DNA of 64,000 bases from Burkholderia sp. WSM2230 (GTDB lineage: Bacteria > Pseudomonadota > Gammaproteobacteria > Burkholderiales > Burkholderiaceae): NCBI RefSeq assembly GCF_000472445.1, contig NZ_AXAJ01000008.1, forward strand, positions 64,551 through 128,550, read 5' to 3'. How positions within the stretch are numbered: position 1 is the first letter of the stretch; every line of letters begins with the position of its first letter. The notes below the pieces were generated by a model. The model did no database searches and was not told where the DNA came from. It was given only the letters and a program-made list of their open reading frames with translations. Shown here one piece after another: positions 44,080 through 53,904 of this stretch. The translations under genes and the position numbers were made by a program.

Positions 44080-45276
44080 ATGATTATTACTTCGCTGCTC
44101 GACACCGATCTGTACAAGTTCACGATGATGCAGGTCGTGCTGCATCACTTCCCGGCGGCCAACGTCGAGTATCGCTTCCGTTGCCGCACGCCCAACGTCG
44201 ACCTCGTGCCGTACATCGGCGAGATTCGCGACGAGGTGCGCAAGCTCTGCGAGTTGCGCTTTGCCGACGACGAGCTCGACTACCTGCGGCGCATGCGCTT
44301 CATCAAGGGCGATTTCATCGAATTCCTCGCGCTCTTTCATCTGAACGAGAAGTACATTTCGATCGAGCCATCGCCTAAGAACAACGGCGAAATCGACATC
44401 GAGATCAAAGGCCCGTGGCTGCACACGATCCTGTTCGAAATTCCGATGCTGGCGATCGTCAACGAAGTCTACTTCCGCAACACTCAACAGGAACCGGACT
44501 ACAGCGAAGGTCGCGGACGCCTCGTCGAAAAAATGAAACTTCTCGGCGCGCGCCCGGAATTCGCCGACTGCAAAATCGCCGATTACGGCACGCGGCGCCG
44601 CTTCTCGAAAGAGTGGCATGAAGAAGTCATCCTGACGCTGAAAGATGGTTTGGGCGAGCAGTTCGCCGGCACGAGCAACGTCTTCTACGCGATGAAGCAC
44701 AGCCTCACGCCGCTCGGGACGATGGCGCACGAGTATCTGCAGGCGTGTCAGGCGCTCGGTCCGCGGCTGCGCGATTCGCAGATTTTCGGCTTCGAAATGT
44801 GGGCGAAGGAGTATCGCGGCGACCTGGGCATTGCGCTGTCCGACGTCTACGGCATGCAGGCGTTTTTGCGCGATTTCGACATGTACTTCTGCAAGCTGTT
44901 CGACGGCGCGCGTCACGATTCGGGCGACCCGTTCGACTGGGGCGAGCGCCTGCTCAAGCACTACGAGGCGAACCGTTGCGACCCGCGCACGAAGATTCTC
45001 GTGTTTTCCGACGCGCTCGACATTCCGAAGGTGCTGCAACTGTATGAGCGCTTTCGCGGCCGCTGCAAGCTCGCGTTCGGCGTGGGCACCAATCTCACCA
45101 ACGACCTCGGCTACAACCCGCTGCAGATCGTGATCAAGATGGTCCGCTGCAACGGGCAGCCGGTGGCGAAGCTGTCGGATTCGCCTGGCAAGAACATGTG
45201 CGAGGACAAGGCTTATCTGGCCTATCTGCGCCAGGTGTTCGGCATCGCGCAGCCCGAGGAAGAGCCCGCGAAGTAG
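44080..45276 (+). CDS. pncB: Nicotinate phosphoribosyltransferase
   Basis: PncB makes nicotinate mononucleotide from nicotinate and PRPP in NAD salvage. The 398 residues start with [25 protein letters not shown] and contain the conserved [43 protein letters not shown] and [12 protein letters not shown]. The ATG at 44080 fits the family; the frame extends 18 codons upstream to 44026. It is divergent from fdxA with about 300 bp between. Confidence 0.96.
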   Translation: MIITSLLDTDLYKFTMMQVVLHHFPAANVEYRFRCRTPNVDLVPYIGEIRDEVRKLCELRFADDELDYLRRMRFIKGDFIEFLALFHLNEKYISIEPSPKNNGEIDIEIKGPWLHTILFEIPMLAIVNEVYFRNTQQEPDYSEGRGRLVEKMKLLGARPEFADCKIADYGTRRRFSKEWHEEVILTLKDGLGEQFAGTSNVFYAMKHSLTPLGTMAHEYLQACQALGPRLRDSQIFGFEMWAKEYRGDLGIALSDVYGMQAFLRDFDMYFCKLFDGARHDSGDPFDWGERLLKHYEANRCDPRTKILVFSDALDIPKVLQLYERFRGRCKLAFGVGTNLTNDLGYNPLQIVIKMVRCNGQPVAKLSDSPGKNMCEDKAYLAYLRQVFGIAQPEEEPAK

Positions 45277-45342
45277 AGCACGAAAAGGCACACCAACGAG
45301 CGCACGAAAGGACACGCGAACGAGCGCACGAAAAAGCGTTGG
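45277..45342. repeat. Imperfect repeats after pncB
   Basis: Two and a half copies of a CGAGCGCACGAAA-containing unit of about 27 bp follow the pncB stop codon. They are not an inverted repeat and do not look like a terminator. Confidence 0.6.
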
Positions 45343-45402
45343 TCGCGTGTACTACGCGCTCCTGGGCCGTCCGGCCAGGGTGTTCGCGTGGAGGGCGGCC
45401 GG

Positions 45403-45408
45403 TATAAT
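45403..45408 (+). promoter_or_regulatory. Candidate -10 box for the LUD-domain gene
   Basis: A perfect TATAAT, but no convincing -35 at 16-18 bp upstream. Transcription near 45415 would give a 58-nt leader to the chosen ATG at 45473 and would exclude the longer frame starting at 45347. Confidence 0.4.
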
Positions 45409-45472
45409 TCCCGGCATGCAAAGCTTGCATATCGCACGGCTGTCGCACGAGGACTCCCGAGGACTTTCGCAT

Positions 45473-46135
45473 ATGGACACATCGACTGCCCGCCGCAACA
45501 TTCTGGCGCGCATCCGCGCGGCACAAGGCCGCGAGCTGGAGCCGTCAGCGTCCGAGCGCGAGGCCGCGGCGGATTACCTCGCGCGCCATCCGCAGGGACC
45601 GCGCCCGGACATGCCTGCCGATCTCGCCGCGCGCTTTATCGAAGAAGCGCAAAAGCTGGCGACTACCGTGGACACGGTCGAGTCGCTCGCCGATGTACCG
45701 GCCGCCGCGTATCGTTATCTCGTTCAACATGCGCTGCCATTGCAAGCCATTGCGTGGCAAACGCTGCAGGATCTGAACTGGAACGACGCGGGTGTCAGCG
45801 TCGAATTCCGCAAGCCGCGCGACGGCGACGTTGTAGGCCTGACCGGCTGCTTCTGCGCGACTGCCGAGACGGGCTCGCTCGTGTTGCTCTCCGGCCCGCA
45901 GACGTATGCGTCAGCGGGCCTGCTGCCGGAAACGCACATTGCAATTGTGCCGGCCTCGCGCATCGTGGCAGGACATGAAGAAGCGTTCGCGTTGATCCGT
46001 AGCGAGCGGGGCGAGCTTCCGCGTGCGGTCAACTTCGTTTCGGGGCCGTCACGTACCGGCGATATCGAACAGACCATCGTGCTGGGCGCGCATGGACCTT
46101 ACCGCGTGCACGTGATCGTCGTACTCGGCGCGTGA
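45473..46135 (+). CDS. LutC/YkgG family protein (LUD domain)
   Basis: About 220 residues with a single LUD domain. The fold signature is VGLTGCFCATAETGSLVLLSGPQT followed by ETHIAIVPASRIVAGHEEAF and FVSGPSRTGDIEQTIVLGAHGPYRVHVIVV. LutC acts with LutA and LutB in L-lactate oxidation; neither is present here, so this may be a stand-alone member. The start at MDTSTARRN (45473) is chosen; an ATG 19 codons upstream is less likely given the -10 box position. Confidence 0.87.
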   Translation: MDTSTARRNILARIRAAQGRELEPSASEREAAADYLARHPQGPRPDMPADLAARFIEEAQKLATTVDTVESLADVPAAAYRYLVQHALPLQAIAWQTLQDLNWNDAGVSVEFRKPRDGDVVGLTGCFCATAETGSLVLLSGPQTYASAGLLPETHIAIVPASRIVAGHEEAFALIRSERGELPRAVNFVSGPSRTGDIEQTIVLGAHGPYRVHVIVVLGA

Positions 46136-46214
46136 GCTGGGCGGCGGCTGTTTCTTTGTCTTAAGCGTGCGGTTCGCGCTATCCGTTGCCATTTCAGAAG
46201 AGGACTTCAAGAAT

Positions 46215-47645
46215 ATGATTCGACGTGCCATGCCGTCGAGCATGGTGCTCGTGGCTGCATTGATGCTCACCAGTTGGCCTCAGCTCGCGTGCGCCGCCAC
46301 TCTTAACGGTGCGTCGCTTTCCCCGCTATGGGCACTGCCGTTCGCGGGCGTTCTGCTCTCCATTGCCGTATTTCCGCTTATCGCGCCGGCTTTCTGGCAT
46401 CACCACTTCGGCAAGATCGCGGCGGCGTGGGCGCTGGCGTTTCTCGTGCCGTTCGCTTTGGCATTCGGCGCAAGCATAGCCTTCGGCACGCTCATGCATG
46501 CCCTGCTCGAAGAATACATTCCGTTCATTGTGCTGCTGACCGCGCTCTACACGGTGGCGGGCGGCATCTGCGTGCGCGGCAATCTGCACGGCACGCCGCG
46601 CCTGAACGCATCGATTCTCGCGCTAGGCACCTTGCTCGCGAGCGTAATGGGTACGACCGGCGCGGCCATGCTGCTGATCCGGCCGTTGCTGCGCGCGAAC
46701 GACAATCGCCGGCATGTCGTTCACGTGGTGGTGTTCTTCATCTTTCTGGTGGCCAATGCCGGCGGTTCGCTGTCGCCGCTGGGCGATCCGCCGCTTTTCC
46801 TCGGCTTTCTGCAAGGCGTCGAGTTCTTCTGGACCACTACGCATCTCGCTCTGCCAATGCTGTTCGTTTGCGGCGTGCTGCTCGTCGCGTTCTATTGCCT
46901 GGATTCCTATTATTTCCATCGACGGGAAGAGGAGCGCGCGCGTTTTCTGGACCCCACGCCCGACTCGCCTCAGCTCGGTATCGACGGCAAGATCAACTTT
47001 GTTTTGCTCGGCGCGGTTGTCGGCCTCGTGCTGATGAGCGGCTTATGGAAGCCCGGCGTGAGCTTCGACGTGTTCGGCACCCATGTCGCCTTGCAGAACG
47101 CCGTGCGTGATGTGGCGCTCATCGGCGTCACCTTGCTTTCTCTCGCGTGGACGCCGCGTGCGGCGCGCGCGGGCAATGACTTCAACTGGGCGCCGATAGA
47201 AGAAGTCGCCAAGCTCTTTGCCGGTATCTTCGTGACCATTGCGCCGGTGATCATGATGCTGCGCGCAGGCGAAGCAGGCGCATTTGCCGGCGTCGTTCAT
47301 CTGGTCAACGATTCGGCAGGGCAGCCGCATAACGCGATGTACTTCTGGGCAACAGGCCTGCTATCTTCGTTTCTCGACAACGCGCCCACGTATCTCGTGT
47401 TCTTCAACCTCGCCGGGGGCGATGCCGCGTCGCTCATGACCGCGGGCGCCACCACGCTGGCCGCGATCTCGGCGGGCGCGGTATTCATGGGCGCAAACAG
47501 TTATATCGGCAATGCGCCGAACTTCATGGTCAAGGCCATCGCGGAGTCGCGCGGTGTGCGCATGCCGAGTTTTTTCGCTTATCTGGGCTGGTCGGGTGCG
47601 GTGTTGATGCCGCTTTTTCTCGTCACCGGCTGGCTGTTTTTCTGA
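46215..47645 (+). CDS. Sodium:proton antiporter, NhaD-type (ArsB/NhaD superfamily)
   Basis: About 476 residues and 11-13 hydrophobic segments. Conserved elements: FPLIAPAFWHHHFGK, VMGTTGAAMLLIRPLLRAN, VANAGGSLSPLGDPPLFLGFLQGVEFFWTT and FLDNAPTYLVFFNLAGGDA. These half-helical, helix-breaking motifs are typical of NhaD antiporters, which expel Na+ or Li+. The start ATG 46215 follows GAGGA with a long spacing. It is downstream of the LUD gene on the same strand. Confidence 0.9.
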   Translation: MIRRAMPSSMVLVAALMLTSWPQLACAATLNGASLSPLWALPFAGVLLSIAVFPLIAPAFWHHHFGKIAAAWALAFLVPFALAFGASIAFGTLMHALLEEYIPFIVLLTALYTVAGGICVRGNLHGTPRLNASILALGTLLASVMGTTGAAMLLIRPLLRANDNRRHVVHVVVFFIFLVANAGGSLSPLGDPPLFLGFLQGVEFFWTTTHLALPMLFVCGVLLVAFYCLDSYYFHRREEERARFLDPTPDSPQLGIDGKINFVLLGAVVGLVLMSGLWKPGVSFDVFGTHVALQNAVRDVALIGVTLLSLAWTPRAARAGNDFNWAPIEEVAKLFAGIFVTIAPVIMMLRAGEAGAFAGVVHLVNDSAGQPHNAMYFWATGLLSSFLDNAPTYLVFFNLAGGDAASLMTAGATTLAAISAGAVFMGANSYIGNAPNFMVKAIAESRGVRMPSFFAYLGWSGAVLMPLFLVTGWLFF

Positions 47646-47699
47646 TACTGAGCTTGCTGCCGAGGCCGTCGAACTCGACACGCTACACGGAGAATTGCA

Positions 47700-48689
47700 A
47701 TGCAGAAGATACTCGTCGCCCGTCCGATCTTTCCCGATGTGATCGAACGGCTTCAACGGTATTTCGATGTCGACTGGAATCAGGGCGACGTGCTGTCCGC
47801 GGAAGAGTTGACGCGCCGCCTCGCCGACAAGGACGGCGCGCTGACGGCCGGCGATCCGATCGGCGCGGACGTTCTCGCGGCTGCGCCGCGTCTTCGCGTG
47901 GTATCGAACATGGCGGTGGGCTACAACAACTTCGACATGGCTGCGTTCAACGCGGCGAACGTGCTCGGCACGAATACGCCGGACGTGCTCAATGAATCGA
48001 CTGCGGACTTCGGCTGGGCATTGATGATGGCCGCCGCGCGGCGCATCGCGGAATCGGAGCACTGGCTGCGCGCCGGCAAGTGGCAGAAATGGTCGTACGA
48101 TAGCTTTCTCGGCAGCGATCTCCACGGCTCGACACTGGGCGTGATCGGCATGGGCCGGATCGGCCAGGCGCTCGCGCGGCGCGCCCGCGGCTTCAACATG
48201 CACGTCGTCTATCACAACCGTTCGCGTGTCGCGCCGGAAATCGAGGCCGAACTGAACGCCGAATACATGTCGAAGCAGGACCTCTTGCGTCGCGCCGATC
48301 ATGTCGTGCTCGTTCTGCCCTACACGAAGGAGAACCATCACACGATCGGCGCCGCCGAGCTCGCGCTGATGAAGCCGACTGCCACGCTGACCAACATCGC
48401 GCGCGGCGGCATCGTCGACGATGCGGCGCTCGTCAAGGCGCTGCGCGCGAAGCAGATCGCCGCGGCTGGCCTGGATGTGTACGAAGGCGAGCCGAACCTG
48501 AACCCGGACCTGCTTACGGTGCCGAACGTCGTGTTGACGCCACATATTGCCAGCGCAACCGAAGCGACGCGCCGCGCGATGGCGAACCTCGCCGCGGACA
48601 ATCTGATTGCCGGTCTCGGCGAAGGTCCGCGCGCGGGCCAGCCGTCTAATCCGATCAATGCCGAAGTGATCGGCCGGGCGCGTGCATGA
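47700..48689 (+). CDS. D-2-hydroxyacid dehydrogenase (glyoxylate/hydroxypyruvate reductase)
   Basis: A 329-residue NAD(P)-dependent enzyme of the D-isomer 2-hydroxyacid dehydrogenase family, similar to GyaR/GhrB. It has the Rossmann motif GVIGMGRIGQALARRARGF and the catalytic Arg/Glu/His regions (NIARGGIVDDAAL; DVYEGEP; LTPHIASATEATR). It likely reduces glyoxylate or hydroxypyruvate. CGGAGA precedes the ATG. The stop overlaps the rmuC ATG (ATGA). Confidence 0.93.
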   Translation: MQKILVARPIFPDVIERLQRYFDVDWNQGDVLSAEELTRRLADKDGALTAGDPIGADVLAAAPRLRVVSNMAVGYNNFDMAAFNAANVLGTNTPDVLNESTADFGWALMMAAARRIAESEHWLRAGKWQKWSYDSFLGSDLHGSTLGVIGMGRIGQALARRARGFNMHVVYHNRSRVAPEIEAELNAEYMSKQDLLRRADHVVLVLPYTKENHHTIGAAELALMKPTATLTNIARGGIVDDAALVKALRAKQIAAAGLDVYEGEPNLNPDLLTVPNVVLTPHIASATEATRRAMANLAADNLIAGLGEGPRAGQPSNPINAEVIGRARA

Positions 48690-50143
48690 CGATGATTCTG
48701 GTCGCGGCCGTCGCCGTGCTGGCGGTCGCTCTGGTGCTCGCTCTCGCCTTGCTGATGCGCGGCCCGGGTCGCGCCGGCGAGCACGAACAGTTCGAACTGC
48801 TGACCGAGCGCGTCGACGCGGCAGCCGAGGTGCAGGCGCACGCGTATGAGCGTCTGGAGCGGCAATTGCGCAACGACATCGCCGAGACGGCGCGTGTGTC
48901 GCGCACCGAGCAGAGCAGCGGCTTCGCGCACTTTCAACAAACGCTCGCCGCGCAATTCAGCAGCATGACGACGGTGCAGGCCGGCAAGATCGATGGATTC
49001 GCGCAACAGCTGGACGCGGTGCGCCACAGTCTGCAGCAACAGGCGCAGCAGGCGCGCGACGAACAGGGTCGCTCGCTCAAGCAGTTCGGCGACACGCTCA
49101 GCCTGCAACTCGGGCAACTCACCGAGGCGAACGATCGGCGCTTTGCCGAGGTTCGCGCAACCATCGAGCAGCGGCTCAAGGACATCGAGTCGAACAACGC
49201 GAGCAAGCTGGAGGAAATGCGCCGCACCGTCGACGAAAAACTGCATGCCACGCTCGAACAACGCCTTGGCGAGTCGTTCAAGCTCGTCTCCGACCGGCTC
49301 GAGCAGGTGCATCGCGGACTCGGCGAAATGCAGACGCTCGCGGCCGGCGTCGGCGATCTGAAGAAGGTGCTGACGAACGTCAAGACGCGTGGCACGTGGG
49401 GTGAAGTGCAACTGGAAGCGTTGCTCGAGCAGATGCTCACTGCGGATCAATATGCGAAGAATGTGGCCACCGTGCCGAAGAGCTCAGAGCGCGTCGAGTT
49501 CGCTATTCGTTTGCCGGGACGCTTGGAGGCGAGCGGGGCGAGCGGGGCGGGCGCGCCGGTGTGGCTGCCTATCGACGCGAAGTTTCCGCGCGAAGACTAC
49601 GAGCGCCTGATCGACGCGCAGGAACGAGCCGATCCGCTCGCGGTAGAAGAAGCGTCGCGCGCGCTCGAAGCGCGGATTCGCGCCGAGGCGCGCAGCATCG
49701 CCGAGAAGTATGTGGCGCCACCGCACACGACTGACTTCGCGCTGCTGTTTCTGCCAACCGAAGGTCTGTACGCCGAAGTGCTGCGTCGACCGGGACTCTC
49801 TGATCTGCTGCAGCGCGATTATCGCGTGACGATTGCCGGCCCCACTACGCTGACCGCGTTGCTCAACAGTTTGCAGATGGGTTTCCGCACGCTTGCCATC
49901 GAGCGGCGCTCGAGCGAGGTGTGGCAGGTGCTCGGGGCGGTCAAGACGGAGTTTGGCAAATTCGGCGACGTGCTTGCGAAGACGAAGGCGCAGCTGGAAA
50001 CGGTCACGCGCTCCATCGAGGCGGCGGAGACGCGCACTCGCGTCATGAACCGCAAGCTCCGCGACGTGGAGGCGCTGCCTGGCGAAGAGGCGAATGGCTT
50101 GATAGGCGGTGCATTGCCAGGCATCGATCCCGACGAGCAGTGA
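48686..50143 (+). CDS. rmuC: DNA recombination protein RmuC
   Basis: A 485-residue RmuC. An N-terminal membrane anchor (ILVAAVAVLAVALVLALALLM) is followed by a long coiled coil (residues ~50-210, Gln/Glu/Arg-rich) and the RmuC nuclease-like core: KTRGTWGEVQLEALLEQML, WLPIDAKFPREDYERL and LLFLPTEGLYAEVLRR. RmuC limits inversions at short inverted repeats. Coupled to the dehydrogenase gene by a 4-bp overlap. Confidence 0.95.
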   Translation: MTMILVAAVAVLAVALVLALALLMRGPGRAGEHEQFELLTERVDAAAEVQAHAYERLERQLRNDIAETARVSRTEQSSGFAHFQQTLAAQFSSMTTVQAGKIDGFAQQLDAVRHSLQQQAQQARDEQGRSLKQFGDTLSLQLGQLTEANDRRFAEVRATIEQRLKDIESNNASKLEEMRRTVDEKLHATLEQRLGESFKLVSDRLEQVHRGLGEMQTLAAGVGDLKKVLTNVKTRGTWGEVQLEALLEQMLTADQYAKNVATVPKSSERVEFAIRLPGRLEASGASGAGAPVWLPIDAKFPREDYERLIDAQERADPLAVEEASRALEARIRAEARSIAEKYVAPPHTTDFALLFLPTEGLYAEVLRRPGLSDLLQRDYRVTIAGPTTLTALLNSLQMGFRTLAIERRSSEVWQVLGAVKTEFGKFGDVLAKTKAQLETVTRSIEAAETRTRVMNRKLRDVEALPGEEANGLIGGALPGIDPDEQ

Positions 50144-50225
50144 GGCGGGCCGCGGCGCGGGAATGCCAACGTCGGCGTCAGTAATCGGCGCCAGCCCGGC
50201 CCAACGACGCGCAACCGAACACGCG

Positions 50226-50501
50226 TCAGGCTTCTTCCGGCGCGTCGGTCAACTGGATTTCAATGCCGCCGAAGCGCGAAGCCACCCAGTTGTATGCGTG
50301 GCAGGCAATCCACAAAAGAATGAAGCCGAGAATGGCATTCAACAGCAGCGCGCTGAACACAGTACTCAGTTCGACCGAACCGTAGCGCACGAACGCGACC
50401 AGCACGCCCAACAGCACGATAGGCACGGAGAACGTCAGGTAGACGAGGATAAGTGCTTTGGCCGTTTGTCCCGGTGCAATGAACGAGATCTGTTTTTTCA
50501 T
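50226..50501 (-). CDS. Small two-helix membrane protein, unknown function
   Basis: A 91-residue protein with two clear membrane helices (LVYLTFSVPIVLLGVLVAFV and VFSALLLNAILGFILLWIAC) and a polar C-terminus (IEIQLTDAPEEA). No family is recognised. It lies between rmuC (converging) and moeA (same strand, 88 bp upstream) and could be an extra member of the Moco operon by transcription only. Confidence 0.75.
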   Translation of the reverse strand: MKKQISFIAPGQTAKALILVYLTFSVPIVLLGVLVAFVRYGSVELSTVFSALLLNAILGFILLWIACHAYNWVASRFGGIEIQLTDAPEEA

Positions 50502-50589
50502 GTAGTCAAACCCGCATGTCGTAGTGGTAATGGGTAAAGCAAAACGTGACCGCGATGAAAGCGCCGGGTCGTGAAAGCTCTCGGAACGG

Positions 50590-51891
50590 CTAGATCAGGC
50601 CGTGGAACAGCATGATATTGACGCGTTCGCCCTCGGCAATGTCGCCTTCGTCATGACCGAGCACGATGAAACAATTGGCCTCGCTCATCGAACTCAGCAC
50701 GCCCGAGCTCTGCGAGCCTGTCGGCGTGACGTGCCACTGGCCGTCGGCGTCCTGAGTGGCGATGCCGCGCTGAAACTCGGTTCGCCCGGGCCGCTTGCGG
50801 ATCGGCCGCTGGCTCGCCGCATGAATCACCGGCAGCGCTTGCGGCGTTGCGCCCGACATGAGCAACAGGACCTCGCGCACGATCTGATAGAACGTCACCA
50901 TGACGGCCACCGGATTGCCCGGCAGCCCGAAGAATAACGCAGGTAGCCCGACACCCGGCCGTTCGCCGGACCATATGCGGCCAAACGCGAGCGGGCGGCC
51001 CGGGCGCATGGCGAGACTCCAGAATGCGACGTCGCCGAATGTCTGCAACAGTTGCCTCGTGAAATCCGCCTCGCCCACGGAGACGCCGCCCGAGGTCAGC
51101 ACCACGTCGGCGCTTGCGGCGGCGCTGCGCAGGGCGGCCTCGAGCGCGGCCGGTTCGTCGCGGATCACGCCCAGATCGAGCGCGTCCACGTTCAAACGCC
51201 GCAGCATGGCGAACAGCGTGTAGCGATTGCTGTCGTAGACGGAACCCGCGTCGAGCGGCTCGCCGAGGGAGCGCAATTCGTCGCCGGTCGAAAAGAACGC
51301 GACGCGCAAACGCCGCCGCACATTGACCTCGCCGATACCAAGCGAAGCCAGCAAGCCGAGGTCGGACGCGCGGATCACGCGGCCCGCGCGCAACGCCGCA
51401 TGGCCGCGAGCCAGATCTTCGCCGGCGAGGCGCCGGTTCGCGCCTGCCTGCACCGCGTCGGCTGCAAAGCGGATCGATGGGGAATCGGCGCTGCGCTCCA
51501 CGAGTTCCTGCGGCACCACCGTGTCGCAGCCGTCCGGCATGCAGGCGCCCGTCATCACGCGCACGCATTGCGCGGCTTCGATGCGGCCCGCGAACGGATG
51601 ACCCGCCAACGCCTTGCCGGCCACCGTCAGTTCCACGGACGGCGTGCCGCCCGCTAGTGCGGCGCCATTGAACGCATAGCCGTCCATCGCCGAATTGTCG
51701 TGCGACGGCACGTCGATCGGCGAGACGATGTCTGCGGCGAGCACGCGCTCGAGTGCGTCGCGCAAGGCCACGCGCTCCACGGCCGCGACTGGCGTGGCCC
51801 ACTCGCGAGTGATCGCCTGAGCAGCCGAAACGGGCAGCGCGTGAGGATCGTACTGCGCGACGCAGCGGGAAAATTCGTTATGCGTGGTCAT
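50590..51891 (-). CDS. moeA: Molybdopterin molybdenumtransferase MoeA
   Basis: MoeA inserts molybdate into adenylylated molybdopterin. The 433-residue protein has the family landmarks: DVPSHDNSAMDGYAFN, the MoCF region VLTSGGVSVGEADFTR, and FGLPGNPVAVMVTF. The start MTTHNEF at 51891 fits the family; longer frames run upstream into mobA. Last of a moaA-mobA-moeA minus-strand run. Confidence 0.95.
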   Translation of the reverse strand: MTTHNEFSRCVAQYDPHALPVSAAQAITREWATPVAAVERVALRDALERVLAADIVSPIDVPSHDNSAMDGYAFNGAALAGGTPSVELTVAGKALAGHPFAGRIEAAQCVRVMTGACMPDGCDTVVPQELVERSADSPSIRFAADAVQAGANRRLAGEDLARGHAALRAGRVIRASDLGLLASLGIGEVNVRRRLRVAFFSTGDELRSLGEPLDAGSVYDSNRYTLFAMLRRLNVDALDLGVIRDEPAALEAALRSAAASADVVLTSGGVSVGEADFTRQLLQTFGDVAFWSLAMRPGRPLAFGRIWSGERPGVGLPALFFGLPGNPVAVMVTFYQIVREVLLLMSGATPQALPVIHAASQRPIRKRPGRTEFQRGIATQDADGQWHVTPTGSQSSGVLSSMSEANCFIVLGHDEGDIAEGERVNIMLFHGLI

Positions 51892-51953
51892 GAAAAAGCT
51901 GGACGTCGCGGCCGGCGGCGGGAGTGGCACTTGCCGTGCGGCGGAGCGGGATT

Positions 51954-52592
51954 TCAGCCGGGACCCGGAAGATGCTCGAGGTCGGCGAGTTCTTGTAAAG
52001 AATTGATATTGTAAAACGCGCGCTCGTCGGCAAAGGCGACTTCCACGGTCTTGTGGCGCGCGTACCACGCGCGCACCTTGCGCTCGCCGGCTTCGAGGAA
52101 AGCCGCGAGATCGTCGGCGAGACCGGTGCGCAGCAGCGCAAATACAGGATGGAGCGAGACCTTGCCCTCGGCGTCCGACGTGGTGACGGTGGCAATGTCG
52201 GCGCCGTTCGCCGCGAATGCGTCTGCCAGGCGCTCGGCCAGGTCCGCGGGCAGCCACGGGGTGTCGCAGGGCGCGCTCAGCAGGTAATCGCTGTGGGCCG
52301 CGCGCAAACCGGCGAGCAAACCGGCCAGCGGTCCGGGAAATTCGGGCAGGGTGTCGGCGACGATCTTCGCGCCGAACCGTGCGCCGAGTGCCGCGTAAAT
52401 GTCAGGGTGACGGTTGGCGCTGATCAGCAGCGCGCCGGTCTGCGGGGCAAGGCGTCTCAGCACGTGGGCCGCGAGCGGCTCGCCATGCAGCGCTTGCAGG
52501 CCTTTGTCCACGCCGCCCATGCGGATGCCGCGCCCGCCCGCGAGCACGAGGCCGGTGAGCTGGTCGCGTGTCGGTCGCCTGGTTGGCTGCAT
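51954..52592 (-). CDS. mobA: Molybdenum cofactor guanylyltransferase MobA
   Basis: MobA attaches GMP to Moco to form the bis-MGD cofactor used by DMSO-reductase-type enzymes. The 212 residues include LTGLVLAGGRGIRMGGVDKGL at the N-terminal nucleotide-binding site and the metal-binding SAPCDTPWLPADL. It lies 9 bp downstream of moaA, so co-transcription is near certain. Confidence 0.95.
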   Translation of the reverse strand: MQPTRRPTRDQLTGLVLAGGRGIRMGGVDKGLQALHGEPLAAHVLRRLAPQTGALLISANRHPDIYAALGARFGAKIVADTLPEFPGPLAGLLAGLRAAHSDYLLSAPCDTPWLPADLAERLADAFAANGADIATVTTSDAEGKVSLHPVFALLRTGLADDLAAFLEAGERKVRAWYARHKTVEVAFADERAFYNINSLQELADLEHLPGPG

Positions 52593-52601
52593 GCTTGCCG
52601 G

Positions 52602-53711
52602 TTATCCGCCGATGTACGACATCTCGACGCGGCGGGCTTCCTGCGCGCCGGGCTCCGCCGCGTTGCTGCCGCGCAGTTGCGAGTAGCGGTCGCTGCGGCC
52701 TTGCCAGATTTCCGCGACGGCGGTCGCGATGTCTGCGTCGCTCGCCCCGCCGCGCAGCAACGCGCGCAGGTCATGGCCCGCCGACGCGAACAGGCACAGG
52801 TACAGCTTGCCCTCCGTCGAAAGGCGCGCGCGCGTGCAACTCGCGCAAAAGGCGCGCGTTACGCTCGAAATCACGCCGATCTCGCCGCTGCCGTCCACGT
52901 AGCCCCAGCGTTGGGCAGTTTCGGCGGCGCTGTGCGCTTCGAGCGGCGCAAGCGGGAAATGCTCGGCGATGCGCGCGACGACCTCGGCGGACGGCAGCAC
53001 TTCAGCCATGTTCCAACCGTTCGACGTGCCGACGTCCATGTATTCGATAAAGCGCAGCACCGCGCCGGAGCCTTTGAAATGGCGCGCCATGGGCACGATT
53101 TCGCTGTCGTTCGTACCGCGCTTGACCACCATGTTGACCTTGACGGGCGCGAGGCCCGCGGCCTGCGCGGCGGCGATTCCGTCGAGCACGTCGGCGACTG
53201 CGAAGTCCGCGTCGTTCATGCGGCGGAACAGGGTGTCGTCGAGCGCGTCGAGGCTGACGGTGACGCGCGAGAGGCCGGCGTCCTTGAGGCTCTGGGCCTT
53301 GCGGGCAAGGAGCGAGCCGTTGGTGGTCAGCGTCAGGTCGAGCGGATAGCCGGCGGGCGTGGTGAGCTGCGCGAGCCGCTCGATCAGGAATTCGAGATTC
53401 TTGCGCAGCAGCGGTTCACCGCCCGTCAGGCGAATCTTTTCGACGCCATGCGCGACGAAGAGCCGCGCGAGGCGTTCGATTTCCTCAAAGCTCAGCAACG
53501 CGCTGTGCGGCAGGAACGCGTAGTCCTTGTCGAAGACGGCGCGCGGCATGCAGTAGACGCAGCGGAAATTGCACCGGTCCGTCACCGAAATGCGCAGATC
53601 GCTGAGCGGGCGCGCGAGCGCGTCGTGCAGCGCGCCGCTAGGCGTCTGCAGCGGGCCGGAGATGACCGGCACCGCGCTGAGATCGGCAACAGGGATGATG
53701 CGTCGGGACAT
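52602..53711 (-). CDS. moaA: GTP 3',8-cyclase MoaA
   Basis: MoaA is the radical SAM enzyme that starts Moco synthesis from GTP. The N-terminal [4Fe-4S] motif is C47-FR-C51-VY-C54 (CNFRCVYC), the GTP-binding second cluster region is [21 protein letters not shown], and the C-terminus ends in the diagnostic GG (SYIGG). The 369-residue length is typical. First gene of moaA-mobA-moeA; a rho-independent terminator of rne lies 139 bp upstream. Confidence 0.97.
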   Translation of the reverse strand: MSRRIIPVADLSAVPVISGPLQTPSGALHDALARPLSDLRISVTDRCNFRCVYCMPRAVFDKDYAFLPHSALLSFEEIERLARLFVAHGVEKIRLTGGEPLLRKNLEFLIERLAQLTTPAGYPLDLTLTTNGSLLARKAQSLKDAGLSRVTVSLDALDDTLFRRMNDADFAVADVLDGIAAAQAAGLAPVKVNMVVKRGTNDSEIVPMARHFKGSGAVLRFIEYMDVGTSNGWNMAEVLPSAEVVARIAEHFPLAPLEAHSAAETAQRWGYVDGSGEIGVISSVTRAFCASCTRARLSTEGKLYLCLFASAGHDLRALLRGGASDADIATAVAEIWQGRSDRYSQLRGSNAAEPGAQEARRVEMSYIGG

Positions 53712-53842
53712 GGGTTGCTTTGGTTGCGTCTAACCGGCAAGGCGAGTTCTTCATTCTATCGGAAATGCATGTTGTGGCTGGGCGACGGCAAGCGCTGTCG
53801 GGGTTTACGGGGAGGCTGGCCGGCTCTTGGGGAGGTTTCCGC

Positions 53843-53877
53843 GCGAAAAAAAAGCCCGCCGGTGAGGGCGGGCTTTT
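53843..53877 (-). terminator. Rho-independent terminator of rne
   Basis: On the minus strand AAAAGCCCGCC (53877-53867) pairs with GGCGGGCTTTT (53860-53850) around a short loop, and a T8 run follows. Confidence 0.92.
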
Positions 53878-53904
53878 CGAGGCGGCGTACAGATTTGCTG
53901 AGAG

